A DNA stretch of 64,000 nucleotides, taken from Planctomycetota bacterium. Lineage in GTDB: Bacteria; Planctomycetota; UBA1135; GCA-002686595. The position numbers and the translations under genes are program-made. The stretch lies in the NCBI GenBank assembly GCA_016779205.1, contig JADHOC010000023.1:23845-87844 (forward strand). The letters run 5' to 3'. The notes beneath the pieces were generated by a model. That model saw nothing but the letters and a program-made list of their open reading frames with translations. It was not told the DNA's origin and did not search any database. Positions 39,979 to 48,137 of this stretch are shown in pieces. Numbering within the stretch: the first letter of the stretch is position 1; each line of letters begins with the position of its first letter.

Positions 39979-42414
39979 TCATTGGTCGGCCTCAGCCGAG
40001 CGCCGCCGCCTGGTCGAGGGGGCCACGTCGATCCGGCGGGGCTGGTCATCGTCCAGTCCGTCGTCCGCTCCACTGCCTGTCCCGTCGGCTCCCGGGCTCG
40101 CCACTCGAGGTTCTGACCCCGGGGACGTACTCCCTCCACCCTCGGCGGGCCCGACCCACGACTCCGCCTTGCCCGCAGCACCCGCCGCGGGGGCCTCGTC
40201 GGCCCCGTAGCCGTAGCCGTAGCCGTAGCCGTAGCCGTAGCCGTACCCGTAGCCGTACCCGATCCCCGTGGGCATGGCGTTCATCAAGACCCCGAGGACC
40301 CTGGCGCCCACGGAGTGCAGCCGCTCGTAGGCCGCCGCCGCCGCGCCGCGCTTGGTCTTGTCGACCCGCGCGACGAGCAGCGTCGCGTCACACCGGTTGG
40401 CCACGATCCGGGCGTCCGTCACCGCGAGCACCGGCGGCGAGTCCACGATGACCCGGTCGTACTCGGCCGCGAGGGCCGCCAGGAGCTCGTCGAAGCGTCG
40501 GCTGTTGAGCATCTCCGCGGGCGCGGAGGGGATCGGGCCCGTGGTAAGGACCTCGAGCCCGCCGAGCTCCGTCTTCTGGATCAGACCCGCGAGCAGGGCG
40601 TGGGGATCCACCAGGGCGTCCGCGAGGCCGCCCTTGTTGTGCAGCCCGAAGACGTCCTGCTGGCTGGGAGATCGGAGGTCGGCGTCCACCAGGATCACCG
40701 ACTGCCCCGCCTTCGCCATGGCGATGGCGAGGTAAGCGGACGTGGTGGACTTCCCGTCCCCCTTCTCCGGGGAGGTCACGTGGATGACCTTCCCGGACTC
40801 CACCGGCAGGCTGAAGTAGATCGCCGTCCGCAGGCCGCGCGCGGCCTCGGCGAGGCCAGCGTGCTCGGACCACGAACGGATCGCGTCCAGGTCCCCGTGG
40901 TCGATGCGGGTCCGCGGAATCACACCGAGCAGCGGCGAGGGCACCGCACGGGCGAGGTCCGCCTCGGACCTCAATCGCTGATCGAGCAGCTCCCGGAGCC
41001 AGCTCAGTCCGGCCCCTGCGAGCAGGCCCAGGATCAGGAACTGGGCGAGGGTGCGGGTCTTGGAGTTGGCGAGGACCGCGGTGTCCGGTCGGGCAGGATC
41101 GAGCACCTCCACCGAGAGCTCCGTCAGCTTCTCGGCCTCGGCCGAGGAAAGGTCGATCTTCCGGATCGCCTGGGACTTCTCGTCGACCATCTCCCGTGCG
41201 CGGGCCACGGCCCCTTCGAGGCGGCGGTACTCCGTCTGAAGGTCCCCGGCCCTGGCGGCGATGCCCCGCTGGGTCTCCACGCGGTCGGCCTCCACTTGCG
41301 CCAGCCTCTCGGCCGCAGAGGCCCGCTCCCGAAGGACCTTGAAGATGTTCTCGACCCGCTGCTCGAGGCGGGCCGCCGAGGTGGACGAGCCGTCCCGAAG
41401 CGCCCGATCCCGGACCAGGCGCTCGTTGATCTCCGAGATCCGGGCGTCCAGCTCGACGATGGCCGCGTGCCGGGGCGTCATCTTCAGGACCCGGATGCCC
41501 TCGCTGCGCTGGGCGCTGAGGCGCTCCAGCTCGTCCTCCGCCTCGTCGATGTCGGCGATCAGGTCCAGGAACTCGGGGTCAGCGGTCGCCGTGGGGGCGA
41601 AGCCCTTGCCCTCGCTCACGAAGAGCCGCAGGACCTCGATGTCTCCCCGGAGAAGCTCCGCCTCCGCGAGCCTGGCCTTGGCCTCCTCCGCGGCCCGCTC
41701 GGCCTCCACGAGCCGTCCCCGGAATTGATTGAGCTGCTGGATTTCGAATTGCCCTGCGCCCTCGGGGTCGAGGGCAACGAGCGAATTCTCGGCCAGGAAG
41801 GCGTCACGATCACTCAACGCCTTGTCGAGGTCGACCTGGAGCAGGACGCGCTGGTCTTCGAGAATCTCCAGCGACCTTTGGATGGAGCTCTCCCCTCGAA
41901 CCCCGACCATGCGCCGGTATTCGCTGACCACGGTGTTCACGATCACGCACGCCTCGGCAACGTCGCCCGACGTCAACGACACCGTGAGGACGTCACTGTC
42001 CGTCCCAACGTCCACGACGAGACTCGCGCGGAGGGCCGCGATCTTGTTCGAGGCCTCGGCCAACATCACGCTCTGCGCCACCTCGGGCCGAGCCGCGACG
42101 TTCTGCAGCAGCGAGATCGATCGAAGGACGTCAGCCTGGGTACCGAGAAACTCATAGGTGCCCGAGCCGATGAATCCCTGGGAATAGACCGGGGTCCGGC
42201 TCTTCCCGTGGACGAACAGCCGCGACTGGGCCCGCCAGACCTCCCCCTGCTCCTCGATCTTCCGGAACCCGGTCACGACCCCGAGGCCCACGCAGAGCAG
42301 CAGGATCCACCGGCCACGCCAGGCCGTCACGAAGAGGCTGCGCAGGGAGAGATCCGAGTCCGGCCCCTCGTCGGCGATGGCGAGACGTGAGGCTTGGGGT
42401 TCTTGGGTCGTCAT
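39979..42414 (-). CDS. Wzc-like polysaccharide co-polymerase / tyrosine autokinase (BY-kinase)
   Basis: 811 residues from the ATG at 42414. An N-terminal Wzz domain (two membrane helices, near residues 37-50 and 465-480, around a long coiled-coil region) is followed by a bacterial tyrosine kinase: Walker A S-P-E-K-G-D-G-K-S-T, Walker A' V-L... V-D-A-D-L-R-S-P, Walker B V-I-V-D-S-P-P-V. BY-kinases control EPS chain length by phosphorylating their C-terminal tyrosines. Here that cluster is a perfect run of nine Gly-Tyr dipeptides at about 719-736, encoded by a hexanucleotide repeat, followed by a ~75-residue disordered tail. TAGGGT at 42491-42496 is a -10 candidate. It is the first gene of a two-gene unit with the WecA-like gene. 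Confidence 0.9.
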   Translation of the reverse strand: MTTQEPQASRLAIADEGPDSDLSLRSLFVTAWRGRWILLLCVGLGVVTGFRKIEEQGEVWRAQSRLFVHGKSRTPVYSQGFIGSGTYEFLGTQADVLRSISLLQNVAARPEVAQSVMLAEASNKIAALRASLVVDVGTDSDVLTVSLTSGDVAEACVIVNTVVSEYRRMVGVRGESSIQRSLEILEDQRVLLQVDLDKALSDRDAFLAENSLVALDPEGAGQFEIQQLNQFRGRLVEAERAAEEAKARLAEAELLRGDIEVLRLFVSEGKGFAPTATADPEFLDLIADIDEAEDELERLSAQRSEGIRVLKMTPRHAAIVELDARISEINERLVRDRALRDGSSTSAARLEQRVENIFKVLRERASAAERLAQVEADRVETQRGIAARAGDLQTEYRRLEGAVARAREMVDEKSQAIRKIDLSSAEAEKLTELSVEVLDPARPDTAVLANSKTRTLAQFLILGLLAGAGLSWLRELLDQRLRSEADLARAVPSPLLGVIPRTRIDHGDLDAIRSWSEHAGLAEAARGLRTAIYFSLPVESGKVIHVTSPEKGDGKSTTSAYLAIAMAKAGQSVILVDADLRSPSQQDVFGLHNKGGLADALVDPHALLAGLIQKTELGGLEVLTTGPIPSAPAEMLNSRRFDELLAALAAEYDRVIVDSPPVLAVTDARIVANRCDATLLVARVDKTKRGAAAAAYERLHSVGARVLGVLMNAMPTGIGYGYGYGYGYGYGYGYGYGADEAPAAGAAGKAESWVGPAEGGGSTSPGSEPRVASPGADGTGSGADDGLDDDQPRRIDVAPSTRRRRSAEADQ
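40207..40260 (-). repeat. Hexanucleotide tandem repeat encoding nine Gly-Tyr units
   Basis: Nine head-to-tail copies of a 6-base unit (plus strand GTAGCC, with GTACCC in the seventh and ninth) make 54 bases. On the coding strand each unit reads Gly-Tyr. Because the unit is a multiple of three, slippage would add or remove Gly-Tyr pairs without a frameshift. Confidence 0.95.
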
Positions 42415-42490
42415 GGGCAATGCGGTGTCGGTCTCCGCCAGCTCGCGGCGGGCTCGGAGGCCTGGTGGGTCAGCAGCGTCTCAGGCAGGG

Positions 42491-42496
42491 ACCCTA
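42491..42496 (-). promoter_or_regulatory. Candidate -10 element (TAGGGT) for the wzc-wecA unit
   Basis: Minus-strand TAGGGT in the context GATAGGGTCC, 76 bases before the ATG of the Wzc-like gene. A second AT-containing patch, TACGTT, lies at 42528-42533. The rest of the 226-base gap to the PP2C gene holds nothing else I can name. Confidence 0.35.
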
Positions 42497-42646
42497 TCGG
42501 GTCCCCATGGCAGGACTGAAGCGCTTAAACGTATCACGCCCTCGGGGTCGAGGACCGGATGATCAGGGGCTGGAGATGGGGAGCCAGGACACGGGAAACC
42601 AGGTGGTGACCAGGGCTCAGCGACTTCCTTCCGCGTGCTGCACGGG

Positions 42647-43447
42647 TCATGCGATGGAGGCGACGATCGCGATGTTGTCCTCGCCACCGGGGTGCCCCCG
42701 GACGCCCGCGAGGGCCAGCCGGACGGCGGCCTCCACGAGGGCCTCGGGGCTGCGCCCGGCGCCGATCATCAGGGACTCGAGCTCCTCCATCCCGATGGAC
42801 TCCTCCGGGGTCTCGTACCGGCACTCATGCACCCCGTCGCTGCAGGTCACGACCCAGTCGCCGCTCTTCACCGGCACGCGGAAGAAGGCGCTCGGAGGAA
42901 TCCCGTGGGATCCCGGATCCCACGGCGCGGTGTAGAAGGTGTTGGGGGGCACGACCCGGCGGACGCCGCTCTCCATGTTGCCGAGGAAGACGCCCGAGTC
43001 GCCGAGGCACACGCCCTCCATGACCCCCTCGCTGCGATCGATGGAGAGGAGGGCGAGCGTGCAGCGGGAGCCGTCCTCTCCCCCCGTCTCTGCCTCCGAC
43101 CACCTCGGGTGAAGCTGCGCGAGGGCCTCCTCCGGAGAGATCAGCGGGCCCGATTCCTCGACGATGGCGGCGAGGAGCTCAACCGTCAGGTGGCTGGCCT
43201 CGTGCCCGTGATGTCCGTCCGCGACCGCCTGGATCACCCGCCGGCCATCATCGACGGCGAGGACGCAGTCCTCGTTGAGGACCAGCGACGGTCCCTTGCG
43301 CGTGAGCACGCCATCGCTCCCTGCGCTGAGACCGCACGCGGACGCAGAGGTGCCGGAGAGCGGACCACCAACGATGGAGAGCCCGAACTGGTCGGTGCTT
43401 CCGTGGTCCTCACCGAAGAGGGCCGCGATCGTGGAGGTCGTCATCAC
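42647..43447 (-). CDS. PP2C-family protein serine/threonine phosphatase
   Basis: 266 residues. Metal-binding motifs of PP2C are present: N-E-D near residue 58, V-A-D-G-H-H-G-H-E (a His version of D-G-x-G-G), L-G-D-S-G-V-F-L, T-C-S-D-G-V-H-E and G-G-E-D-N-I-A-I. It should remove phosphate from Ser/Thr, reversing Hanks-type kinases such as that at 51594. It lies between the EPS locus and a small secreted protein gene; whether it acts on EPS proteins is unknown. No membrane segment. TAGCCT at 43491-43496 is a possible -10 element, 43 bases upstream. Confidence 0.85.
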   Translation of the reverse strand: MMTTSTIAALFGEDHGSTDQFGLSIVGGPLSGTSASACGLSAGSDGVLTRKGPSLVLNEDCVLAVDDGRRVIQAVADGHHGHEASHLTVELLAAIVEESGPLISPEEALAQLHPRWSEAETGGEDGSRCTLALLSIDRSEGVMEGVCLGDSGVFLGNMESGVRRVVPPNTFYTAPWDPGSHGIPPSAFFRVPVKSGDWVVTCSDGVHECRYETPEESIGMEELESLMIGAGRSPEALVEAAVRLALAGVRGHPGGEDNIAIVASIA

Positions 43448-43517
43448 GGTGGCAGAGGGGCAGTTGGCAGCAAGACAGGCGGCCTGGACGAGGCTAACAA
43501 ACAGCCCTGATACAGAG

Positions 43518-43545
43518 GTAGGACCTCCAGGTTGTGAGGTCCTAC
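43518..43545 (-). terminator. Inverted repeat between the small secreted protein and PP2C genes
   Basis: GTAGGACCTC (43518-43527) and GAGGTCCTAC (43536-43545) form a perfect 10-bp stem with an 8-base loop. Reading minus, TTTGTT follows about 14 bases after the stem. It probably ends the transcript of the gene at 43598-43876, though it could also be an operator for the PP2C gene. Confidence 0.5.
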
Positions 43546-43597
43546 TCCGAGGGCACGGTGCGGGAAGGGCCCGTGCTAGATCAACACCCAGACGGGA

Positions 43598-43876
43598 TCA
43601 GGGCGGGGGCGCGATGCCCGGGTTGATCACCGTCACCCGTGAGAGGGCGCGCGGGTTGCCGCCGGTGATCACACCGCCGTTACCGCCGGTGGACCCACCC
43701 GTACCGCCCGAAGCGTTCGAGGTCTGGAACCGCAGCATCAGCTGCCGCAGGTTCATGTTGGAGAGTCCCTGGCGCGACTGGGCCTCGACCGCGGCGACGA
43801 GCAGCAGGGCCCCGCCGGCGATGAGCGCAGATCGGTGAAGGCGCCGGGAGGGCGCCGTGGAAGGCTTTGAAAGCAT
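43598..43876 (-). CDS. Small secreted Gly-rich protein, 92 aa
   Basis: The ATG at 43876 gives a signal peptide (R-R-L-H-R, core A-L-I-A-G-G-A-L-L-L-V-A-A, cleavage near V-E-A-Q). The mature part has L-R-Q-L-M-L-R-F-Q-T and a Gly/Asn/Ser-rich run (G-G-T-G-G-S-T-G-G-N-G-G), ending P-G-I-A-P-P-P. No family is recognised. An upstream ATG at 43972 is less likely because a TACACT hexamer (43974-43979) lies immediately before it and would place transcription start inside that extension. It could be a small matrix or surface protein; that is only a guess from composition and its place near the EPS locus. Confidence 0.5.
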   Translation of the reverse strand: MLSKPSTAPSRRLHRSALIAGGALLLVAAVEAQSRQGLSNMNLRQLMLRFQTSNASGGTGGSTGGNGGVITGGNPRALSRVTVINPGIAPPP

Positions 43877-44101
43877 GGCAGTTGTAGGGTCGCTCGCGGC
43901 AGAAATGAAAGGTGCGAGGTCCGAAGCATAACCCGGAACGCTTGGTGCAAGGCGCCGCCGGACAATTTTCATGAGTGTATTCCCTCAGGTGCTCATTCCT
44001 GGACCCTTCTAGGGGTCGGTCCCACGGGGTCTCCCCCTGTAGGCCAGGCCCGGTTTCGGAGGCCCCACGGGCCGGAATAGGACCAATCCGCTGCCCCCTG
44101 C

Positions 44102-44107
44102 TACCTT
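44102..44107 (+). promoter_or_regulatory. Candidate -10 element (TACCTT)
   Basis: TACCTT ends 30 bases before the GTG at 44138. The same hexamer lies before the sulfatase-superfamily gene at 50293. Confidence 0.3.
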
Positions 44108-44137
44108 GATCCACGGGGTCTCCCGCCCCACCGCACC

Positions 44138-44833
44138 GTGCTCCTCGCCCCCCACCACGTCCTCCTCCTCCTCGCCGTGCTGGTCCTCGGCCCCCCCCTG
44201 CACTGCCCCAGCCCGGACTTCGGTCGGTCCTGCGCCCGCGTCGATCCCGCCGCCCTCCCGTTCCCGCTCCCCGTCTTCCGGATCCCCCTGGTCGACGACG
44301 ATTGCCCGATCCTGGCGGTCTTCGTGGCCCTCGAGGGGCCGTCGGCCGCCGAGCTGCACGTGGTGACCGCAGACGAGGATCACCCGCTCCCCATCGTCGA
44401 CCAGCTCTACGACGCCCAGCGCTGGTTCGGCCTGGTGGAGCCGTCCGGCACCTTCCCCTTCATCCGCCGCGCCCGCGGCCGCAGCGGGTACCGCCGGATC
44501 GCCGACGTGGAGACCCTGATCGTGGAGTTGGACCCCGCCTGGCCGGGCCCCCCCGCCGCCATTCGCTTCCCGGGCACCTACAGCGGCGACCAGCGCTGGG
44601 ACGTCCTGCTCGCGCGGCACCACTCCGCCGAGATCCCCTGGGACCAGTTCGACCTCGAGGACGGACGCCCCGTGCTCTACGTGAACACCTGGAACCACCT
44701 GTTCTCGAACGACCCGAACAACGGCTGCCTGGACCACCGCCTGGTCGCTGACTACCCCGTCTACCAGGGCTCCAGAGCCGACGTGCAGCGGCACTTCGAC
44801 GCCATCTGGACCAACTTCGGCCTCGACCTCTGA
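44138..44833 (+). CDS. Putative exported protein of unknown function, 231 aa
   Basis: Starts at GTG 44138; the first ~20 residues are hydrophobic (V-L-L-L-L-A-V-L-V-L-G), suggesting export. The mature part is rich in Asp, Pro and Trp and has D-D-D-C-P-I, Q-R-W-F-G-L and W-N-H-L-F-S-N-D-P-N-N near the C-terminus, typical of a conserved exported protein, but I recognise no family. Four Cys could form disulfides. Codon use and third-position GC match neighbouring real genes. It converges on the large exoprotein at 44951 with a strong hairpin between. Confidence 0.55.
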   Translation: MLLAPHHVLLLLAVLVLGPPLHCPSPDFGRSCARVDPAALPFPLPVFRIPLVDDDCPILAVFVALEGPSAAELHVVTADEDHPLPIVDQLYDAQRWFGLVEPSGTFPFIRRARGRSGYRRIADVETLIVELDPAWPGPPAAIRFPGTYSGDQRWDVLLARHHSAEIPWDQFDLEDGRPVLYVNTWNHLFSNDPNNGCLDHRLVADYPVYQGSRADVQRHFDAIWTNFGLDL

Positions 44834-44879
44834 GGATCAGAGCCGTTCCCGCCGGCCACTCCCTCGGGGGAACGAAGGC

Positions 44880-44918
44880 GCCCCCGCCCCCGGCCTTGAG
44901 CAGGCCAGGGGCGGGGGC
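44880..44918. terminator. Bidirectional terminator hairpin between convergent genes
   Basis: GCCCCCGCCCC (44880-44890) pairs perfectly with GGGGCGGGGGC (44908-44918); inside it GGCC (44892-44895) pairs with GGCC (44903-44906). It lies between the stops of the genes at 44833 (plus) and 44951 (minus) and should end both transcripts. No T-run on either side. Confidence 0.6.
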
Positions 44919-44950
44919 GAGTCAGGAGCGCCGAGGCGCTCGCGCCGGGA

Positions 44951-46882
44951 TCAGTTGAAGGTGATCTCGTAGCCGTCGGTGAAGTTCGACGTCGCCGAAC
45001 CGCCGACCGCGTCACGGTGCCAGGCCTGGAAGCTCCAGGTCTCGCCCGCAGCGATGGTCACGAAGCCCGTGGGCTGCGGGACCTGCGTGTTGTCGATCGC
45101 GAGGCTGATGGAGCCGGTCGTGCCAGAGTTCTGGATCTGGCCCGGGCCCACGTAGCGGCCGATGGCGCCGCCGAGGCAGAGGTTGCCCTCGCTGCCGCCG
45201 GGGTTGGCGACGAAGCCCTGGACGGTCGAGGTCAGGAAGAAGCCGAACGAGCTGAGCGGGAGGTCGTTGGCCTCAAGCACCAGGTCGTTGTTGGCGACGA
45301 TGTTGGAGCCGCTGGCCGCCATCGAGCCGGTGGCCCCGGTCGAGTTGACGTTCGCCGTGCAGTAGTTCGTGCCCGGCGCGACAGCTCCACCGTGGCAGAG
45401 CTGGCCGTTCCAGACGCGGGGACTGAAGGTGTTACTGGAGAACGGAGTGTTCTGGCCGGCGCCCAGATCAAGGGCCACCACACCGTCCGCGCTGGAGGAG
45501 TTCTGGTTCGTGCCGTTGCCGTTGGTGTACCGGTGGTTGAACTGGCTTCCGGTATTGAAGTTGTCAGCGACGATGCAGATGCCGTGCGTACCCGCCGGGA
45601 GCGAGAAGGGCGCCACGAAGGTGGCCGGGCTACCGAAGTCGGTACCGAGGCTGATCATCGATCCGTCGTCCTCGGCGACCAGGGTCCACGCAGCGCCGTT
45701 CTGCTCGTTGCCGAGGTAGGTCGAGGCGCAGGTGTAGACCGAGACGCCGATGGGCGAGCCGGAGGCGACACCTGAGTTGGTGAGGAGGCCCGAGAAGGAC
45801 GAGGCTTGAGTCAGCGTCATGTCGAAGAAGACCGCTCCACCTTGCGCGCCGCCGTTGTTGGAGGCGAAGAGCGTCGTCACGCAGTTGGGCGTGGGGGGCG
45901 GCGGCGGGTTGCCGATCTCGAGGTTGCCGGCGCCCTGGGCGCCGCTGAATCCACCGATCTGGATCAGGAAGGTGTCCCCAGCGTTGACGCCGATCACGTC
46001 GACGATGCTGCCCGTACCGCAGGCGTCATCGTTGCATCCCTCGGAGACCAGCGCTCCGCAGGTGCCCTTGTACACCTCGAGGACGGTGTCGAAGCCCGAG
46101 CCGCAGGTGTCGAAGCGAAGATCATCTGCCGAGGTCGCCGTGTAGGAGTACCACACGTCGGCGCCGTCAGCGCCGCACGCAGAGCCGGAGGTGCTGGTGG
46201 TGGCCAGCAGGTTCGCGATGGCGTTGGAGCCGAAGTTGACGGGCGAGGCGTTCGCGCAGTCGTCGTTGGCCGGCGGCTGCGGCGCCGGACCGTTGCCGAA
46301 CGACCACTCGTCGATGCCGACCCCGACGGTTCCGTTCGGGAAGGTGATCCGAATCGTGTCGAAGGCGGCGGTGCCGCGCCAGTACAGCAGCGAGCCAAAC
46401 CCTTGGTAGGTGAACGTACCGGTACCGAGCGACGCGCCACCGGACAGCAGCTCGACGTCGAAGATCATGCCGGTCTGGTCCGTCATGATGCACTGGAACT
46501 CATCCACGGGGCTCGCGAACGAGATCTCCCAGCCGTCTCCAGCGCCGGGGTTCTCGAGCGAGGTTCCCGCTGTGGCTCCCCCGACGGCGAGGCCGCCGAG
46601 CTGGGTGATGAGGCCTTGGCCCTGGACGCCGGAGACGCCGGGCGAAGCCGTGTCACCCGTGTCGGTCCAGCCAGTCGTGGTGATCAGGGTCACCTGCGAG
46701 ATCCCGGCGTTGGTGAACGCCGGGTCGGTGCCGGTGATCGGCCCGTCCGGGACGAAGGGGTTATCGAAGTCGAGGTTGACCGTCGGCAGGTTCGGCGACG
46801 GGCCGAAGTACTGCGTGACCTGGGCGCTCGCAGAGGCGACCAGGACTGCAGCGACGGCTGTACAGGAAAGGGAGCTACGCAT
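44951..46882 (-). CDS. Large secreted protein with PPC-like domain and the shared C-terminal module
   Basis: 643 residues from the ATG at 46882, which starts a signal peptide (S-L-S-C-T-A-V-A-A-V-L-V-A-S-A-S-A). Residues ~30-185 form a beta-rich domain with F-D-N-P-F and I-D-E-W-S-F-G, resembling the PEP-CTERM/exosortase-type carbohydrate-binding or adhesin folds. A PPC-like domain follows (N-D-D-C-A-N-A, D-V-W-Y-S-Y, F-D-T-C-G-S-G-F-D-T-V-L). The C-terminal ~135 residues (N-Y-C-T-A to Y-E-I-T-F) are homologous to the end of the 29431 protein. Probably surface or matrix located. A TAGCTT hexamer at 47028-47033 and an 8-bp hairpin at 46994-47012 lie upstream. Confidence 0.65.
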   Translation of the reverse strand: MRSSLSCTAVAAVLVASASAQVTQYFGPSPNLPTVNLDFDNPFVPDGPITGTDPAFTNAGISQVTLITTTGWTDTGDTASPGVSGVQGQGLITQLGGLAVGGATAGTSLENPGAGDGWEISFASPVDEFQCIMTDQTGMIFDVELLSGGASLGTGTFTYQGFGSLLYWRGTAAFDTIRITFPNGTVGVGIDEWSFGNGPAPQPPANDDCANASPVNFGSNAIANLLATTSTSGSACGADGADVWYSYTATSADDLRFDTCGSGFDTVLEVYKGTCGALVSEGCNDDACGTGSIVDVIGVNAGDTFLIQIGGFSGAQGAGNLEIGNPPPPPTPNCVTTLFASNNGGAQGGAVFFDMTLTQASSFSGLLTNSGVASGSPIGVSVYTCASTYLGNEQNGAAWTLVAEDDGSMISLGTDFGSPATFVAPFSLPAGTHGICIVADNFNTGSQFNHRYTNGNGTNQNSSSADGVVALDLGAGQNTPFSSNTFSPRVWNGQLCHGGAVAPGTNYCTANVNSTGATGSMAASGSNIVANNDLVLEANDLPLSSFGFFLTSTVQGFVANPGGSEGNLCLGGAIGRYVGPGQIQNSGTTGSISLAIDNTQVPQPTGFVTIAAGETWSFQAWHRDAVGGSATSNFTDGYEITFN

Positions 46883-47463
46883 TGAAGCTGGATTGGGTAA
46901 GGGGGCAAGGAAGCGCTCCCACGGCCCGGAGGACCGGGGTCCCTCGCCTCGCGTGGAGAGAGAGGGCAGGTAGCGCGAAAGGGAACCGACCTGCCGGGCG
47001 CAGAGCGCCCGGGGAGGTCTTGCTTTGAAGCTACCAAAGGTCTCCAATCTCGCTGATCCGCGATGTCGATTCTGGGGATCCGGGTCGCACGGAGGCCCGC
47101 ATGCACCGCCGGGCTCACCCCGGCTCGAGACTCTCCGGGCTGCGTCTGGTGCCGCTGTCCCACGCTGAGAATTCGCCCGACCTCGCGGACCTGCAGCCGC
47201 CCTTCGGGCCGGCCCCTACCCTCGACCCGACGGGGCACATGCCCGGGTCCGGATCCAGGGAGGGAGCGGTCCAAGGCCGTGGAGGCGGCCCCCAGGACAT
47301 CCGCCGGCCACAGGATGAGCGCATCACCGGACTCCCCCTGGCACAAGGTCCCGTTGAAGCCGGGATGAGGGTCCGACTTGCCAGGAGGGCCACCTGCTGG
47401 TGCCTCGACCGCATTGAAGTGGCCCCCGGCGAGCAGGAATCGGCGAAACCGCCCCGCCAGAGG
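46883..47463. other. Intergenic region, 581 bases
   Basis: No convincing gene. A perfect 8-bp inverted repeat (46994-47001 with 47005-47012, 3-base loop) sits in the probable leader of the 46882 gene. TAGCTT on minus at 47028-47033, identical to that before the ABC transporter, would give a ~140-base leader. The part from 47060 to 47463 shows only reading frames antisense to or overlapping the next gene, with no signal I trust. Confidence 0.4.
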
Positions 47464-48006
47464 TCAGCCCGTCCGCCGGAAGCCTGTGAACATGCCGAGG
47501 GTGCCGGAGGCCGCGGAGGGCAGGCTGCCGGTGATGAAGGCCTGGAGCCCGTCGACCTGATCCCTGGCGGCCGCCACTCCGACCTGCCAGAACTCGCCGA
47601 GACGCTCCCATTGGATCTCACCCACCAGCTCGGCGTACTGAAGCCCGAACACCGCCAGGGACGCGAGCCCTACGGCGAGGAAGAGGACCTTGAGCGCCGC
47701 CCGGACGGCATACCCCACGCAGAACGCCAGGAAGAAGCTGAGGCCGCCCTTCGCCAGCAGCGGCGCCCACATCCCAGGCCCCTGGGAATCTTCCGGAGAA
47801 GAGGAAGGGTCCCCCGCGGCAGCGGCGAATGAGTTCGCCTGCGGGCTCGCGGCGCTGACCTCGGCGGCCTCGGACCCGAAGCCTCCCAGGGACAGGCCAG
47901 CGAGGGTGCTGATCAGGGCGAAGACCAGTGCGACCTTCTGCCAGGCCGCCAGAACCGGCTTCTCGGCCCCTTCCGGGGCAGTCTCGTATTGGGTTTCCAG
48001 ATTCAT
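47464..48006 (-). CDS. FUN14-family membrane protein
   Basis: 180 residues from the ATG at 48006. An N-terminal helix (~22-42) and a low-complexity Ala/Ser/Pro linker precede the FUN14 core. The core has G-L-S-F-F-L-A-F-C-V-G-Y-A-V-R-A-A-L-K (G-x-x-x-G-Y-A-x-K pattern), a second helix with F-G-L-Q-Y, a conserved I-Q-W, and a closing G-M-F-T-G-F-R segment. FUN14 proteins are small membrane proteins best known from mitochondrial mitophagy receptors; prokaryotic members are uncharacterised. An in-frame upstream start at 48120 would overlap the divergent regulator promoter. It shares a 131-base divergent promoter region with the OmpR-type gene, including GATAGGTATAAC on minus. Confidence 0.7.
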   Translation of the reverse strand: MNLETQYETAPEGAEKPVLAAWQKVALVFALISTLAGLSLGGFGSEAAEVSAASPQANSFAAAAGDPSSSPEDSQGPGMWAPLLAKGGLSFFLAFCVGYAVRAALKVLFLAVGLASLAVFGLQYAELVGEIQWERLGEFWQVGVAAARDQVDGLQAFITGSLPSAASGTLGMFTGFRRTG

Positions 48007-48137
48007 GGGGCGGACACTTGATGGGAACAGGCCAATCCAGGTTATACCTATCGGTGTATGGGGTATCCCCTCACGGGCATCTCGTAAGCCCGGCTCGCAA
48101 CGAACTCTCGCAGGCCCCAACCGGGGGCCGAATTGAA

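Noticed and set aside
40207..40260. Hexanucleotide repeat as a non-coding satellite or assembly artefact
   Set aside because: It lies in frame at the expected tyrosine-rich C-terminal end of a BY-kinase, so a coding role explains it.
47063..47832. Plus-strand frames in and after the 581-base gap
   Set aside because: They run antisense through the FUN14 gene, have no signal, domain or regular codon pattern, and start in sequence without a promoter or ribosome site.
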